From the NCBI RefSeq assembly GCF_032144095.1, contig NZ_JAVSNJ010000009.1, positions 29,142 through 93,141 on the forward strand: 64,000 bases of DNA, given 5' to 3'. The stretch comes from Sphaerochaeta sp032144095. GTDB taxonomy: Bacteria > Spirochaetota > Spirochaetia > Sphaerochaetales > Sphaerochaetaceae. The notes beneath the pieces are model-generated. The model made no database searches. It saw nothing but the letters and a program-made list of their open reading frames with translations, and was not told the origin of the DNA. The first letter of the stretch is position 1, and every line of letters begins with the position of its first letter. Of this stretch, positions 50,156-58,710 are shown piece after piece. Made by a program: the position numbers and the translations under genes.

Positions 50156-51361
50156 ATGGTAAAGAAAGATATTCCTGTCACCAAATTCCGTTGGTATTCT
50201 TGGATTCTGGCGATAGTCCTCCTGCTTGTTGGAGGTATCTCGCTTGTGGTAAATGGTGGCTTCAACCTCGGGGTTGACTTTGAGAGCGGCTTGAGCCAGC
50301 GCATCCAGGTAGCTCCTGCCGGCCTGTCGGTCAGCTACTCTGGTTCAGAAGATGCCACCCTCTCCATCACCGGATCCTCCCTCTCCCTGGAGATGCGTGG
50401 TTCTGAAGGGGTTGCTGTGACACTCTTCAAGTCAGCATCATATCCTACCGCCTCTGACCTTGCTGCTGCCTTGAATGCAGTTGACAAGATCACGGCAACG
50501 GCCATTGACGGCTCCTTGCTGACAGCAAACCTGCTCTCGGGGTATGGCTTTCCTGCCACGCTTTCCCAAGAGCCGACCAAGCTGAACTTCAAGGCTACCG
50601 GGGCCGTGTCCATCGAAGAGATCCGATCAGCTTTGAATGATTTGGGTAACGTGAAGGTCCAGACCATTGGCGCTTCCGATTCCCAGACCTTCCAGGTCCG
50701 TTTGGGCATCAAGGACAATGACACCCAATCCTCCATGGAAGAGGCTGTCAGGGGAGCTCTTGATTCCTATTTCGGAAAGGGTAGCGTTGTTGTCCTTTCC
50801 AGCGATTACATCGGTGCAAAGTTCAGTGCGAACCTGCTTTCCAGCTCCATCCTTGCCATCATCGTCGCAATGGCCTTGATCCTGGTATATGTCTGGTTCC
50901 GGTTCAAGTTTGCCTACGCAGTATCCTCTTTGATCGCATTGTTGCATGACGTGTTGATGTTGCTCGGAGTCATCGCCCTCTTTAGGTTCGAATTCTCCAG
51001 CACCACGATTGCAGCCTTGTTGACCATCATTGGATATTCGCTGAACAATACCATTGTAATTTTTGACCGTGTCCGTGAAAATGTCAGCCTGAACAAGAGT
51101 GCTTCACTCGCAGCCCAGATTGACAAGAGTGTTACCCAGTCGATGTCCCGTACCATAATGAGTGCGGTAACAACGCTGGTTGCAATTCTTCCGTTGGCAA
51201 TCTTTGCCAGTGGTGACATTAGGATGTTTGCCATTAACATGGGTTTTGGAATCCTCTTCGGTACCTACTCCTCCAACTTGCTCGCACCAACGATGCTCTA
51301 TTGGATCAGCAAGGCACAGAAAAAGGCAAATGTTGTTCAGAAGGTCGTTACGGCAGAGTAA
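50156..51361 (+). CDS. secF: Protein-export membrane protein SecF
   Basis: 401 residues, longer than E. coli SecF (323) because of an expanded periplasmic domain (residues ~40-220). The start FRWYSWILAIVLLLVGGISLVVNGGFNLGVDFESGL is the SecF signature, and the C-terminal five helices carry FAYAVSSLIALLHDVLMLLGVIALFRFEFSSTTIAALLTIIGYSLNNTIVIFDRVREN. Its ATG abuts the secD stop, so translation is coupled and stoichiometric. A hairpin follows the stop. Confidence 0.96.
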   Translation: MVKKDIPVTKFRWYSWILAIVLLLVGGISLVVNGGFNLGVDFESGLSQRIQVAPAGLSVSYSGSEDATLSITGSSLSLEMRGSEGVAVTLFKSASYPTASDLAAALNAVDKITATAIDGSLLTANLLSGYGFPATLSQEPTKLNFKATGAVSIEEIRSALNDLGNVKVQTIGASDSQTFQVRLGIKDNDTQSSMEEAVRGALDSYFGKGSVVVLSSDYIGAKFSANLLSSSILAIIVAMALILVYVWFRFKFAYAVSSLIALLHDVLMLLGVIALFRFEFSSTTIAALLTIIGYSLNNTIVIFDRVRENVSLNKSASLAAQIDKSVTQSMSRTIMSAVTTLVAILPLAIFASGDIRMFAINMGFGILFGTYSSNLLAPTMLYWISKAQKKANVVQKVVTAE

Positions 51362-51381
51362 CTTGCATCTTTGTTGCGAAT

Positions 51382-51412
51382 ACGCCGCCGTGGGGTTTCC
51401 TTGCGGTGGCGT
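51382..51412 (+). terminator. Terminator/attenuator after secF
   Basis: ACGCCGCC pairs with GGTGGCGT (8 bp, one G-U) around a 15-nt loop, followed by CTTTCGTTT. It lies 20 nt past secF and 22 nt before ispH, so it may reduce rather than stop read-through into ispH-rex. Confidence 0.55.
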
Positions 51413-51433
51413 CTTTCGTTTAGGGGGATTGTG

Positions 51434-52291
51434 TTGGAAATTCTACTTTCGGATACCATGGGCTATTGTGGAGGTGTCTCACGTGCCATCTCCATGGTGG
51501 ACCTTGCCATACAGGATGCACACGAGAAGGGCGTGCCTGTCTACTCGCTTGGAAAGGTCATCCATAACAAGCAGGTCTGTCTGGCTTTTGAGCAGCAGGG
51601 TCTGGTGACGATATCCTCTCCCTTGGGGCATGAGCCAGGGCTGGTCGTGCTTCGGGCACATGGGGTACCTGATGCCTTGCGGAGGCAGTTCTCCGAAGCT
51701 GGCTTTACCCTTATTGATGCGACCTGCCCAGTAGTGTCGCGCAACCTTAGGCTCATAGCGGCCAACCAAGGTAGTGCCACCATCGTCATAGTGGGCCATG
51801 AGAACCATCCTGAGACTCTGGCCATGTTGGGGGTGGAAGGTGACTGTACCGGGTGTGAGGCTGTGGTAATAAGCCACCCAGAGGATATCGCCAAGCTGGA
51901 AAAGGGAAAGGCGTATGCCGTCTTTATCCAGACAACCTTCGACCGAATCCTCTGGCAGGAGATCCGTTCCAAGCTGTTGGAGGAGATTGAGCAAGGCTAT
52001 GATATTCGGTTCTGCAATGAGGTCTGCCCAAGTTCCGTCAGCCGGCGGGATGCAGCTCTCCGCCTGGCACACAGGTGTGATGCAATCCTGGTGATCGGGG
52101 GCAAGGAGAGTGCCAATACAAAGGCCCTCTACTCCCTGGTTGTCCAGCAGGGGAAGCCGGCATGGCATATTGAGAGTGCGGAGGAAATTCTCCCTGAGAT
52201 GAGAGGCTATGGTATACTTGGCGTAACTGCCGGGGCCTCGACTCCTCCTGCAACCATCGAAGAAGTACTAGAGATACTTAAGGAGGTATGA
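51434..52291 (+). CDS. ispH: 4-hydroxy-3-methylbut-2-enyl diphosphate reductase
   Basis: 285 residues from TTG at 51434, six bases after GGGGG; the family-like sequence (LEILLSDTMGYCGGV) begins exactly there, although GTG at 51431 is possible. Three cluster cysteines are present in GYCGGV, DATCPVVSRN and EVCPSSVSRRDA. VIVGHENHPETLAMLG and ILVIGGKESANTKAL are typical IspH. It carries out the last step of the MEP pathway, giving IPP and DMAPP. Its stop is just before the rex start, and rex has its own ribosome-binding site inside ispH. Confidence 0.93.
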   Translation: MEILLSDTMGYCGGVSRAISMVDLAIQDAHEKGVPVYSLGKVIHNKQVCLAFEQQGLVTISSPLGHEPGLVVLRAHGVPDALRRQFSEAGFTLIDATCPVVSRNLRLIAANQGSATIVIVGHENHPETLAMLGVEGDCTGCEAVVISHPEDIAKLEKGKAYAVFIQTTFDRILWQEIRSKLLEEIEQGYDIRFCNEVCPSSVSRRDAALRLAHRCDAILVIGGKESANTKALYSLVVQQGKPAWHIESAEEILPEMRGYGILGVTAGASTPPATIEEVLEILKEV

Positions 52292-52293
52292 TC

Positions 52294-52965
52294 ATGGATG
52301 ACATACATCGCGGAATACCCATTCCTACAATAAAACGGCTTCCTTCCTATTTGCGGCTGTTGAAGCAGTACCGTGAAGAGGGCCAGGAGATGGTCTCTGC
52401 AACAGCCTTGGCTGAAGAGCTCGGGTTGAAACCCATACAGGTCAGAAAGGATATCTCCTGCACCGGGATCGAAGGGAAACCCAAGGTGGGGTTCGTGATC
52501 CATCGGCTCATCGATGCCATCATCCATACCCTGGGATGGGACAATGCCACCGATGCCATCCTGATCGGGGCAGGCCACCTGGGTTCGGCCCTTGCCCGCT
52601 ATGAGGGCTTTGATACCTATGGGCTGAAGATTGTGGCGGCCTTTGATATAGATGAGGTGAAGTGGGGGGCAAAGCTGGGCGAGGTCCCTGTCTACTCCAT
52701 TTCCGACATCAAGGAGTACCTCAACGCCAACCATGTGAATATCGGCGTGCTTGCCGTACCCGCCAACCATGCCCAGGAGGTAGCGGAACTCCTGGTGGAC
52801 TGCGGAATCCTGGCGATCTGGAATTTTGCACCGAAGGACCTGAAGCTTCCCGAACGGGTCGTTGTCCAACGTACCGACCTGGCTACGAGCTTTGCTGTCC
52901 TTTCCGCAAAGGTTAAGCGAAAGATTGCCGATGAGGATCTTGCCAGTGAGGTAGATGACTGGTAG
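52294..52965 (+). CDS. rex: Redox-sensing transcriptional repressor Rex
   Basis: 223 residues from the ATG at 52294, seven bases after AAGGAGG (52288 would be too close). N-terminal winged HTH: PIPTIKRLPSYLRLLKQY, VSATALAEELGLKPIQVRKDIS. C-terminal Rossmann NAD(H) domain: AILIGAGHLGSALARYEGF and IVAAFDIDEVKWGAKLGEVPVY, with the domain-swapped C-terminal helix. Rex leaves DNA when the NADH/NAD+ ratio rises and often controls hydrogenase and fermentation genes. The hydrogenase operon begins ~200 nt downstream. Confidence 0.95.
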   Translation: MDDIHRGIPIPTIKRLPSYLRLLKQYREEGQEMVSATALAEELGLKPIQVRKDISCTGIEGKPKVGFVIHRLIDAIIHTLGWDNATDAILIGAGHLGSALARYEGFDTYGLKIVAAFDIDEVKWGAKLGEVPVYSISDIKEYLNANHVNIGVLAVPANHAQEVAELLVDCGILAIWNFAPKDLKLPERVVVQRTDLATSFAVLSAKVKRKIADEDLASEVDDW

Positions 52966-52998
52966 ATAATGCCAAGAAAATCTTTGAAACTTCATCAG

Positions 52999-53038
52999 AA
53001 CCCTTTTTAATATCTCATAAGGAATATTAAAAAGGGTT
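52999..53038 (+). terminator. Long perfect hairpin after rex
   Basis: AACCCTTTTTAATAT pairs perfectly with ATATTAAAAAGGGTT (15 bp, 10-nt loop), followed by TGTTGTC. It lies 33 nt after the rex stop and before the hydrogenase promoter. Terminator is the simplest reading, though the T-run after the stem is short. Confidence 0.7.
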
Positions 53039-53104
53039 TGTTGTCTATTATAGATAATATAAATACCATTTTTGGTAGGTTAAAATCCAAATTTCAAGAT
53101 TTTG

Positions 53105-53133
53105 TTGACTCTTGTTGGACAAATGGATACCAT
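53105..53133 (+). promoter_or_regulatory. Promoter of the hydrogenase operon
   Basis: TTGACT (53105-53110), 17-bp spacer, TACCAT (53128-53133). TTGT/ACAA repeats lie in and around the spacer (53102-53122), but their spacing does not fit the usual 18-bp Rex palindrome, so Rex binding is not claimed. Confidence 0.6.
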
Positions 53134-53165
53134 AGCGGCAGAACGTGAATGCAATGGGGACCAAC

Positions 53166-53438
53166 ATGGAAAAAATAACCGTCGAATTGTGTATGGGCAG
53201 TTCTTGTTTCGCCAGGGGAAATGCGCAGACTCTGGCAACACTTGAACGGTATATTGCCGACAAGCACCTTGAAGAGAGGGTCGACCTGATCGGGCACCTC
53301 TGTCTTGGGGCCTGTTCGAAAGGCCCGAACATCAAGATCGGTGAAATAACCCACAGTGGGGTCTCATCCGATTGTGTGATCGACCTGCTCGAGGCTGCCT
53401 TGCACAGCGAGTCGGTCCAAGATAGGAATGGGCGATGA
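53166..53438 (+). CDS. [2Fe-2S] thioredoxin-like ferredoxin (hydrogenase operon, first copy)
   Basis: 90 residues from the ATG at 53166, seven bases after GGGGA. Cysteine pairs CMGSSC (C-x4-C) and CLGAC (C-x3-C) are the [2Fe-2S] ligands of the NuoE/HydC thioredoxin-like fold; GPNIKIG follows. It should pass electrons to or from the adjacent hydrogenase-like protein. It is coupled by ATGA to the HydS gene. A second copy lies further down the operon. Confidence 0.85.
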   Translation: MEKITVELCMGSSCFARGNAQTLATLERYIADKHLEERVDLIGHLCLGACSKGPNIKIGEITHSGVSSDCVIDLLEAALHSESVQDRNGR

Positions 53439-55258
53439 TATACCCAATCTATACTGAGCTTACCGAGTGTAGGGATTGCTACAAGTGCGTCCGTTCCTGT
53501 CCGGTAAAGGCCATTCAGGTCCATGAGGGATCGGCTGTGGTGGTCAAGGACCGTTGTATCTACTGCGGCAACTGTGTCGATACCTGTCCCTCCCATGCCA
53601 AGAAGATCCGGAACGATTTGGCCCGGGTCAAGCAATTCCTCAAGAGTGAGCGCAAGGTCTTTTGCTCGCTTGCACCTTCGGTGGCTGCAGAATTTCCCAA
53701 CAGGGTCGATGCCCTGGTCGTTGCCCTCAAGCGCCTGGGTTTCTTTGCCACCAGCGAGACAGCCATCGGTGCCGCCCTGGTCAATGCCAGCATCGAGCAG
53801 TATGCCTCCGAGCATGACGGCAGGTGTGACTGGATATCGACCGCTTGCCCTACCGTGGTACAGATAGTAAAGAAATATTACCCCTCCCTGGTTCCTTCGC
53901 TGAGTAAGGTCCCCTCTCCCTTGCAGTGTCATAGCGCCTATTTGCGCAAGCTGTATGGCCAGGATATCGGCATTGTCTTCATCGGCCCTTGCATTGCCAA
54001 GAAGATCGAGGCCGACGAAACCCCGGGTTACCCCGATTTCGCCCTTACCTTTGGGGAGCTTCGCTCCTGGCTTGAGGAGGAGCAGATCGACCTTGATGCC
54101 ATCACGGGCCAGCTGGAAGCTGCAGAGGAGAGTGTCCCTCCCTTCCTTCCATGTGCTGCAGGCAAGTCCACCCTCTACCCTGTAGAAGGGGGCATGATAG
54201 CATCGATGCATTGGGGCAGCGACCCCTTCCAGACCCATGCGGTAGCCATCAGCGGTTCTGACCAGGTGGTAAGCACCCTCAAGGGTATGGTCCAGGACAA
54301 TCAGAATAGAGACTTTCTGGAGCTACTGTTCTGCGAGGGTGGGTGCATCAATGGCCCGGGGAGTGAGACAGGTCGGTCCTCTGCCTCCAAGAAAGGTCTT
54401 GCCTCGCGGTATACCCGTTCAAGGATCACCACTCAGCAAGAGACCTTTTCGGGCGATCCGCAGTTTGTCTCCTCGCTGTTGGCCTCGGGCTATTCACTGG
54501 TCGAGAAACCTGCCTTGGCCCGGGAGGCGGAGCCTTCCACCCTCTTTGGGAAGTACCACAGCGACGAGGAGATTGAACAGGCCCTTCACCTCTTGGGCAA
54601 GGCCGACAAGCAGGAGGAGCTCAACTGCGGGGGTTGTGGCTACAACAGCTGCAGGGAGATGGCCATCGCCTATCTCGATGGCATGGCCGAGCCTGAGATG
54701 TGTGTCACCAAGATGAGAAAGGAGGCGCAGGGCAAGATGGACGTGCTGCTACGCACCATTCCCATCGGGGTTGTCATCGTCGACGACGCCCTGAAGATTG
54801 TCGACTGCAACAATGGCTTTTTGCGCCTCTTCTCTGAGGTGGATTTCCCTCTGGACGGGGATATGCTCAACATGGTTGCAGGCCTCCCGTTGGAACGGTT
54901 CGTTCCCTTCCATGAGAAGTTCCGCGAGCAGTTCACCTATGCCAAGGCCGAACAGTATCGCCTCCACTACCAGGACAAGTTTTTGCGGGTGACCTTCTTC
55001 TCCGTAGAGAAACAGCGTCTGGTGGGGGCTCTCTTTGAAGACATCACCACCCCTACGGTGCGTAGGGAGACGGTCATCAAGAAGGCTGAGGATGTCATAC
55101 AGAAGAGCCTGGAGACCGTACAGCAGATCGCTTCCCTGTTGGGGGAGAATGCCGCCGATACCGAGATCATGCTCAACAGCCTCATCGATGCATTCAAGGT
55201 GCCCGGTAACGGGGAAGTCAACGGATTTACCAAAGATGAGCAGCAGGACCTAACATGA
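53435..55258 (+). CDS. Sensory [FeFe]-hydrogenase with PAS domain (HydS type)
   Basis: 607 residues. Domain order: two [4Fe-4S] ferredoxin motifs (ECRDCYKCVRSCP, DRCIYCGNCVDTCP), H-cluster domain (~65-340) with STACPTVV (L1), GPCIAKK (L2) and LLFCEGGCINGPG (L3), a Fer4-like CGGCGYNSC...C cluster domain (~390-430), and a C-terminal PAS domain (~435-545, LLRTIPIGVVIVDDALKIVDCNNGFLRLF) with a helical tail. L1 has Ala where catalytic enzymes have the proton-relay Cys (TSCC). This is the layout of HydS/group C-D putative hydrogen sensors. It overlaps the phosphatase gene by 4 nt. Confidence 0.85.
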   Translation: MIYPIYTELTECRDCYKCVRSCPVKAIQVHEGSAVVVKDRCIYCGNCVDTCPSHAKKIRNDLARVKQFLKSERKVFCSLAPSVAAEFPNRVDALVVALKRLGFFATSETAIGAALVNASIEQYASEHDGRCDWISTACPTVVQIVKKYYPSLVPSLSKVPSPLQCHSAYLRKLYGQDIGIVFIGPCIAKKIEADETPGYPDFALTFGELRSWLEEEQIDLDAITGQLEAAEESVPPFLPCAAGKSTLYPVEGGMIASMHWGSDPFQTHAVAISGSDQVVSTLKGMVQDNQNRDFLELLFCEGGCINGPGSETGRSSASKKGLASRYTRSRITTQQETFSGDPQFVSSLLASGYSLVEKPALAREAEPSTLFGKYHSDEEIEQALHLLGKADKQEELNCGGCGYNSCREMAIAYLDGMAEPEMCVTKMRKEAQGKMDVLLRTIPIGVVIVDDALKIVDCNNGFLRLFSEVDFPLDGDMLNMVAGLPLERFVPFHEKFREQFTYAKAEQYRLHYQDKFLRVTFFSVEKQRLVGALFEDITTPTVRRETVIKKAEDVIQKSLETVQQIASLLGENAADTEIMLNSLIDAFKVPGNGEVNGFTKDEQQDLT

Positions 55259-56448
55259 ACGACGTATTCATCGATGTCGACTATGCACAGATCTACAAGA
55301 CCGGCCAGAAGATTGGGGGGGATGTCTTTTTGCTCTCCCGCAATCCCGACCGCAACCAGATCGTGTGCACGCTCAGCGATGGCTTGGGCAGCGGGGTCAA
55401 GGCCAATGTCCTTGCCAGCCTCACCGCCCATATGGCGCACAAGCTGAGTTTCAGTGAGATGGACCTCACCCATTCGGCCAAGATCATCATGAATACCCTG
55501 CCGGTGTGCAAGGAGCGGAAGATCAGCTACGCGACCTTCTCCATCGTCGATATCCGCCACCCTTCGCTGGATGACATCCAGGTGAACCTGGTGGAGTACG
55601 ACAATCCACCGGCCTTGCTCTTTCGGGATAGCACCCCCCTGCCTTGGGATCGGGAGATGATAGACCTGCAACGGGATGGGGCCTTCAAGAAGGAAGTGCT
55701 CTCACGCTCGGTCTTCAAGATGTCCGTCGGGGATCGCCTGATCGTCTTCAGTGACGGGGTTACCCAGGCGGGGATGGGCAAGGGCCTTCCCCTGGGTTGG
55801 CGTCTGGATGGGGTAAGGCAGTTTGCCCAACAGCAGATTGAGGCCAATCCGAGCATCTCCTCCCACGACCTGTCCCGCGCCATCGTACGCAAGGCCAATG
55901 GGTTGGATAGGCTCTCTTCCAAGGACGACATCACCTGCATGGTGGTCTATGCACGCAAGCCTCGCCGAACCCTGGTGGTCACAGGCCCTCCCTTCACCAA
56001 GGAGAAGGACGAACTGCTGGGGGAGAAGCTTCGGGCCTTCGAAGGCAGGAAGATCCTCAGCGGAGGTACCACCGCCCTGATAGTTTCCCGCCTGTTTGGC
56101 AAGAAACTGAAGGTGGACCTCTCCTGCTGGTCACCGGATGTCCCTCCCTGTTCGACCATGGAAGGTGTCGACCTGGTCACTGAGGGTATGCTAACCCTGA
56201 GCAAGGTGGCGACCGTCCTGGAAGAGAAGAGGTCTGTGCGCAGCCTTCCCAACGATGCGGTACGTAAGTTTGTCGAGGTGATGCAGGACAGCGACCAGGT
56301 GCACTTCATCGTGGGGACGAAGATCAATGATGCGCACCAGGACCCCAGCATCCCGGTGGAGATAGGGATTCGCAGAACGATAATCGGGAGACTGAGAAAA
56401 GCTCTCGAGGACAATTACCTAAAAGAGACCTCACAGGAGTACTTGTAG
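55255..56448 (+). CDS. SpoIIE/PP2C-family serine phosphatase
   Basis: 397 residues. The N-terminal 240 residues form a PP2C/SpoIIE catalytic domain: GQKIGGDVFLLSR, CTLSDGLGSGVKANVLA (first metal Asp), DRLIVFSDGVTQAG (second Asp) and LSSKDDITCMVVYAR (third Asp). The C-terminal ~150 residues (from GPPFTKEKDELLG) form a separate domain unlike SpoIIE partners. Known homologues sit next to HydS proteins in anaerobes, and presumably convert the PAS signal to protein dephosphorylation; the substrate is not known. Start is coupled (ATGA) to hydS. Confidence 0.82.
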   Translation: MNDVFIDVDYAQIYKTGQKIGGDVFLLSRNPDRNQIVCTLSDGLGSGVKANVLASLTAHMAHKLSFSEMDLTHSAKIIMNTLPVCKERKISYATFSIVDIRHPSLDDIQVNLVEYDNPPALLFRDSTPLPWDREMIDLQRDGAFKKEVLSRSVFKMSVGDRLIVFSDGVTQAGMGKGLPLGWRLDGVRQFAQQQIEANPSISSHDLSRAIVRKANGLDRLSSKDDITCMVVYARKPRRTLVVTGPPFTKEKDELLGEKLRAFEGRKILSGGTTALIVSRLFGKKLKVDLSCWSPDVPPCSTMEGVDLVTEGMLTLSKVATVLEEKRSVRSLPNDAVRKFVEVMQDSDQVHFIVGTKINDAHQDPSIPVEIGIRRTIIGRLRKALEDNYLKETSQEYL

Positions 56449-56465
56449 AGGCAGAGGAGTTTTTC

Positions 56466-56732
56466 ATGGGCAAGAAAGAGAGAGTGACCGTTAGGATCTG
56501 TGTAGGAACCGCCTGCTTTGTGCAAGGTGGGGCTGACCTGTTGCTCTATCATGAGTTTCTGGACCCTGTGGTCCTTGCCAATTGCGAGATCGAAGGGGTC
56601 TCCTGCCTCGGCAAATGCAAGCAATCCGATGCAAACGCCCGGGCTCCATTTGTGCAGATAGGCTCTGTCATCTATGGTGACATGACCCAGGAGCGGTTCT
56701 GCACCCTGCTCGCGGAGGCTGTAAATGCTTGA
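56466..56732 (+). CDS. [2Fe-2S] thioredoxin-like ferredoxin (hydrogenase operon, second copy)
   Basis: 88 residues. CVGTAC (C-x4-C) and CLGKC (C-x3-C) provide the [2Fe-2S] ligands; the segment AVNA ends eight bases inside the next gene. It resembles the first copy at 53166 in length and motif but with low identity elsewhere, so the two probably serve different hydrogenases (HydS and HydA). Confidence 0.85.
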   Translation: MGKKERVTVRICVGTACFVQGGADLLLYHEFLDPVVLANCEIEGVSCLGKCKQSDANARAPFVQIGSVIYGDMTQERFCTLLAEAVNA

Positions 56733-58194
56733 GATGAACAACCAGTACACCCTGATCAAACGCAGGGTGCAGACCGAGGTTCTCAAGCATTTCTTTGACG
56801 ATACCCTGGTCGAGAGTGCCGACAAGATTCCTTTCCAGATCATCCCCAAGGAGCGGGTTCCCAACAGATGCTGCATCTACAAGGAGCGTGCCATGATCCG
56901 CTACAGGATCATGGCGATGCTTGGCATCGACATTGAACGCTATGACGATGAGATGAAGAGCCTCAGCGAATATGTGAAGGAGGTCCTGGAAAAGGATACC
57001 CCACCGGTTCCGATCCTCACCACCATCTCTACAGCCTGTTCGTCATGCCCTCCAGACCGCTACCTGATAAGTGACGCCTGCCGTGGTTGCTTTGCCCGGC
57101 CCTGTCTAGCCAACTGTCCGAAGGATTGCATCACCTTCATCAATGGACAGGCACGCATCGATGAGGCAAGGTGCATCCGTTGCGGCAAATGCAAGGATGT
57201 CTGCCCATTCCATGCGGTGGTGCACATCCCCGTTCCCTGCGAAGAGGCCTGCCCGGTGAATGCTGTGGAAAAGAACAAGGATGGGTATGTCGAGATCGAC
57301 TACAAGAAGTGCATAAGCTGTGGCCGATGTGCCATGAGCTGTCCCTTCGGGGCGATCGTGGAGCGCTCGGGTCTGATCCCGGTGGTGAAGATGCTCAAGG
57401 CCAAGGAACATGTGACGGCCATGATAGCTCCTGCCATCGAGGGCCAGTTTCCTGGGACGTTGGCCCAGATCAAGGGGGCCTTGCTTGCATCCGGCTTCTC
57501 TTCTGTGGTCGAGGTATCCCAAGGGGCTGAGACAACCAGCGTACATGAGGCCGAGGAGTTGACCAGTCGCAAGGAGAGCAAGGCTGGCTACATGACCACC
57601 AGCTGCTGCCCTGCCTATATGGAAATAGTGGACAAGCACCTTCCGTTCCTGGATGGTCGCCGTTCTGTAGCCCTTTCGCCGATGGGGTATACCGCCCGGT
57701 GGAGCAAGGCCCAGCATGCAGGGACAAAGACTGTCTTCATCGGGCCCTGTCTTGCCAAGAAGGTCGAGGCCGCCAAGACAGCTGATGTCGATGGGGTCAT
57801 CACCTTCAGCGAGCTTGCCTCACTGTTCATGGCAAAAGGGATAGATGTCCGTGAGATGGAAGGCGCCGACCTCGGTGATACTGCCCTGTTTGAGGATTGC
57901 CGGGAGTTTGCCCTTTCCAGTGGGGTAGCTGCCAGTGTGCTCAGGAGGCTTGACAACCCCCAGGATGTGGATGTGCTCTCCATCGATGGCATTGACAAGA
58001 AGATGTTCCGTACGATGAAGGTGTGGGAGAAGCGTCCGCCAGAGGCAGACCTTGTGGAGGTGATGTGCTGTGAGGGTGGCTGCATCAACGGCCCCGGTAC
58101 GGTAGTCAAGCCTTCGGTTGCAATCCGTCTTCGCGGAGGAAACAAGGCATCGACCCCTGTCAAGGCGATGCGCGATCCCATACCCAGGGGGTAG
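56725..58194 (+). CDS. [FeFe]-hydrogenase, catalytic group B type
   Basis: 489 residues; ATG at 56725 lies six bases after CGGAGG. An N-terminal helical domain of ~95 residues precedes three cysteine-rich [4Fe-4S] stretches (CRGCFARPCLANCP, CIRCGKCKDVCP, CISCGRCAMSCP plus PCEEACP). H-cluster motifs: TTSCCPAYMEIV (L1, both Cys), GPCLAKKVEA (L2), VMCCEGGCINGPG (L3). The intact TSCC favours turnover, unlike HydS. Group B enzymes occur in many anaerobes; exact partner unknown. Maturases HydE/F/G are not in the window. Confidence 0.87.
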   Translation: MLEMNNQYTLIKRRVQTEVLKHFFDDTLVESADKIPFQIIPKERVPNRCCIYKERAMIRYRIMAMLGIDIERYDDEMKSLSEYVKEVLEKDTPPVPILTTISTACSSCPPDRYLISDACRGCFARPCLANCPKDCITFINGQARIDEARCIRCGKCKDVCPFHAVVHIPVPCEEACPVNAVEKNKDGYVEIDYKKCISCGRCAMSCPFGAIVERSGLIPVVKMLKAKEHVTAMIAPAIEGQFPGTLAQIKGALLASGFSSVVEVSQGAETTSVHEAEELTSRKESKAGYMTTSCCPAYMEIVDKHLPFLDGRRSVALSPMGYTARWSKAQHAGTKTVFIGPCLAKKVEAAKTADVDGVITFSELASLFMAKGIDVREMEGADLGDTALFEDCREFALSSGVAASVLRRLDNPQDVDVLSIDGIDKKMFRTMKVWEKRPPEADLVEVMCCEGGCINGPGTVVKPSVAIRLRGGNKASTPVKAMRDPIPRG

Positions 58195-58197
58195 GTG

Positions 58198-58680
58198 ATG
58201 AGTGAATTCAAGGGTGAGGGGACCCTCCTCGAGCAGATGGAAGCCTTGGTGGGGGATTGGGAAGGCAGTATCGAGCGGAGGTACTGCCATCTTGCCAATG
58301 CGGCGGCGCTTCTTTGGCAGCACCTTGAAAGGGTCAACTGGGTTGGCTTCTATGTACGGATTCCGGGAAGGGAACACCTCGTCCTTGGTCCTTTCCAGGG
58401 GAAGGTAGCCTGTACCGACATAGCATTCTCCAGAGGGGTGTGTGGCAAAAGCGCAACCACAAAGGAGAGTGTGCTTGTCGATGATGTGCACCAGTTTGCC
58501 GGCCATATCGCCTGCGATGGTGCAAGCCTGAGCGAGTTGGTCGTCCCCATATTGGATGGGGAGGGCAACCTTGTTGCCCTGCTTGATATGGACAGCCCAT
58601 ACAGGAAGAGGTTTTCACCTGAGGACCAGAGGATGGGCGAAGCGGTTGCTTCCCTGTTGGGAGCGAGGCTTTGGTCTTGA
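58198..58680 (+). CDS. Free methionine-(R)-sulfoxide reductase (GAF domain)
   Basis: 160 residues, ATG at 58198 (GTG at 58195 is possible). A single GAF domain with the fRMsr signature: RVNWVGFYVRIPGREHLVLGPFQGKVACTDIAFSRGVCGKSATT and VDDVHQFAGHIACDGASLSELVVPI, including the three redox cysteines (ACTDI, GVCGK, HIACD). It reduces free methionine-R-sulfoxide using thioredoxin and is an oxidative-stress repair enzyme. It follows the hydrogenase gene by three bases and is probably co-transcribed. Confidence 0.92.
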   Translation: MSEFKGEGTLLEQMEALVGDWEGSIERRYCHLANAAALLWQHLERVNWVGFYVRIPGREHLVLGPFQGKVACTDIAFSRGVCGKSATTKESVLVDDVHQFAGHIACDGASLSELVVPILDGEGNLVALLDMDSPYRKRFSPEDQRMGEAVASLLGARLWS

Positions 58681-58710
58681 CTAATTTGGCTCTTGTACGC
58701 ATTCTTATGC

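Noticed and set aside
53102..53122. Rex operator in the hydrogenase promoter
   Set aside because: TTGT and ACAA half-sites are present, but spaced over 21 bp (or only 11 bp) instead of the usual 18.
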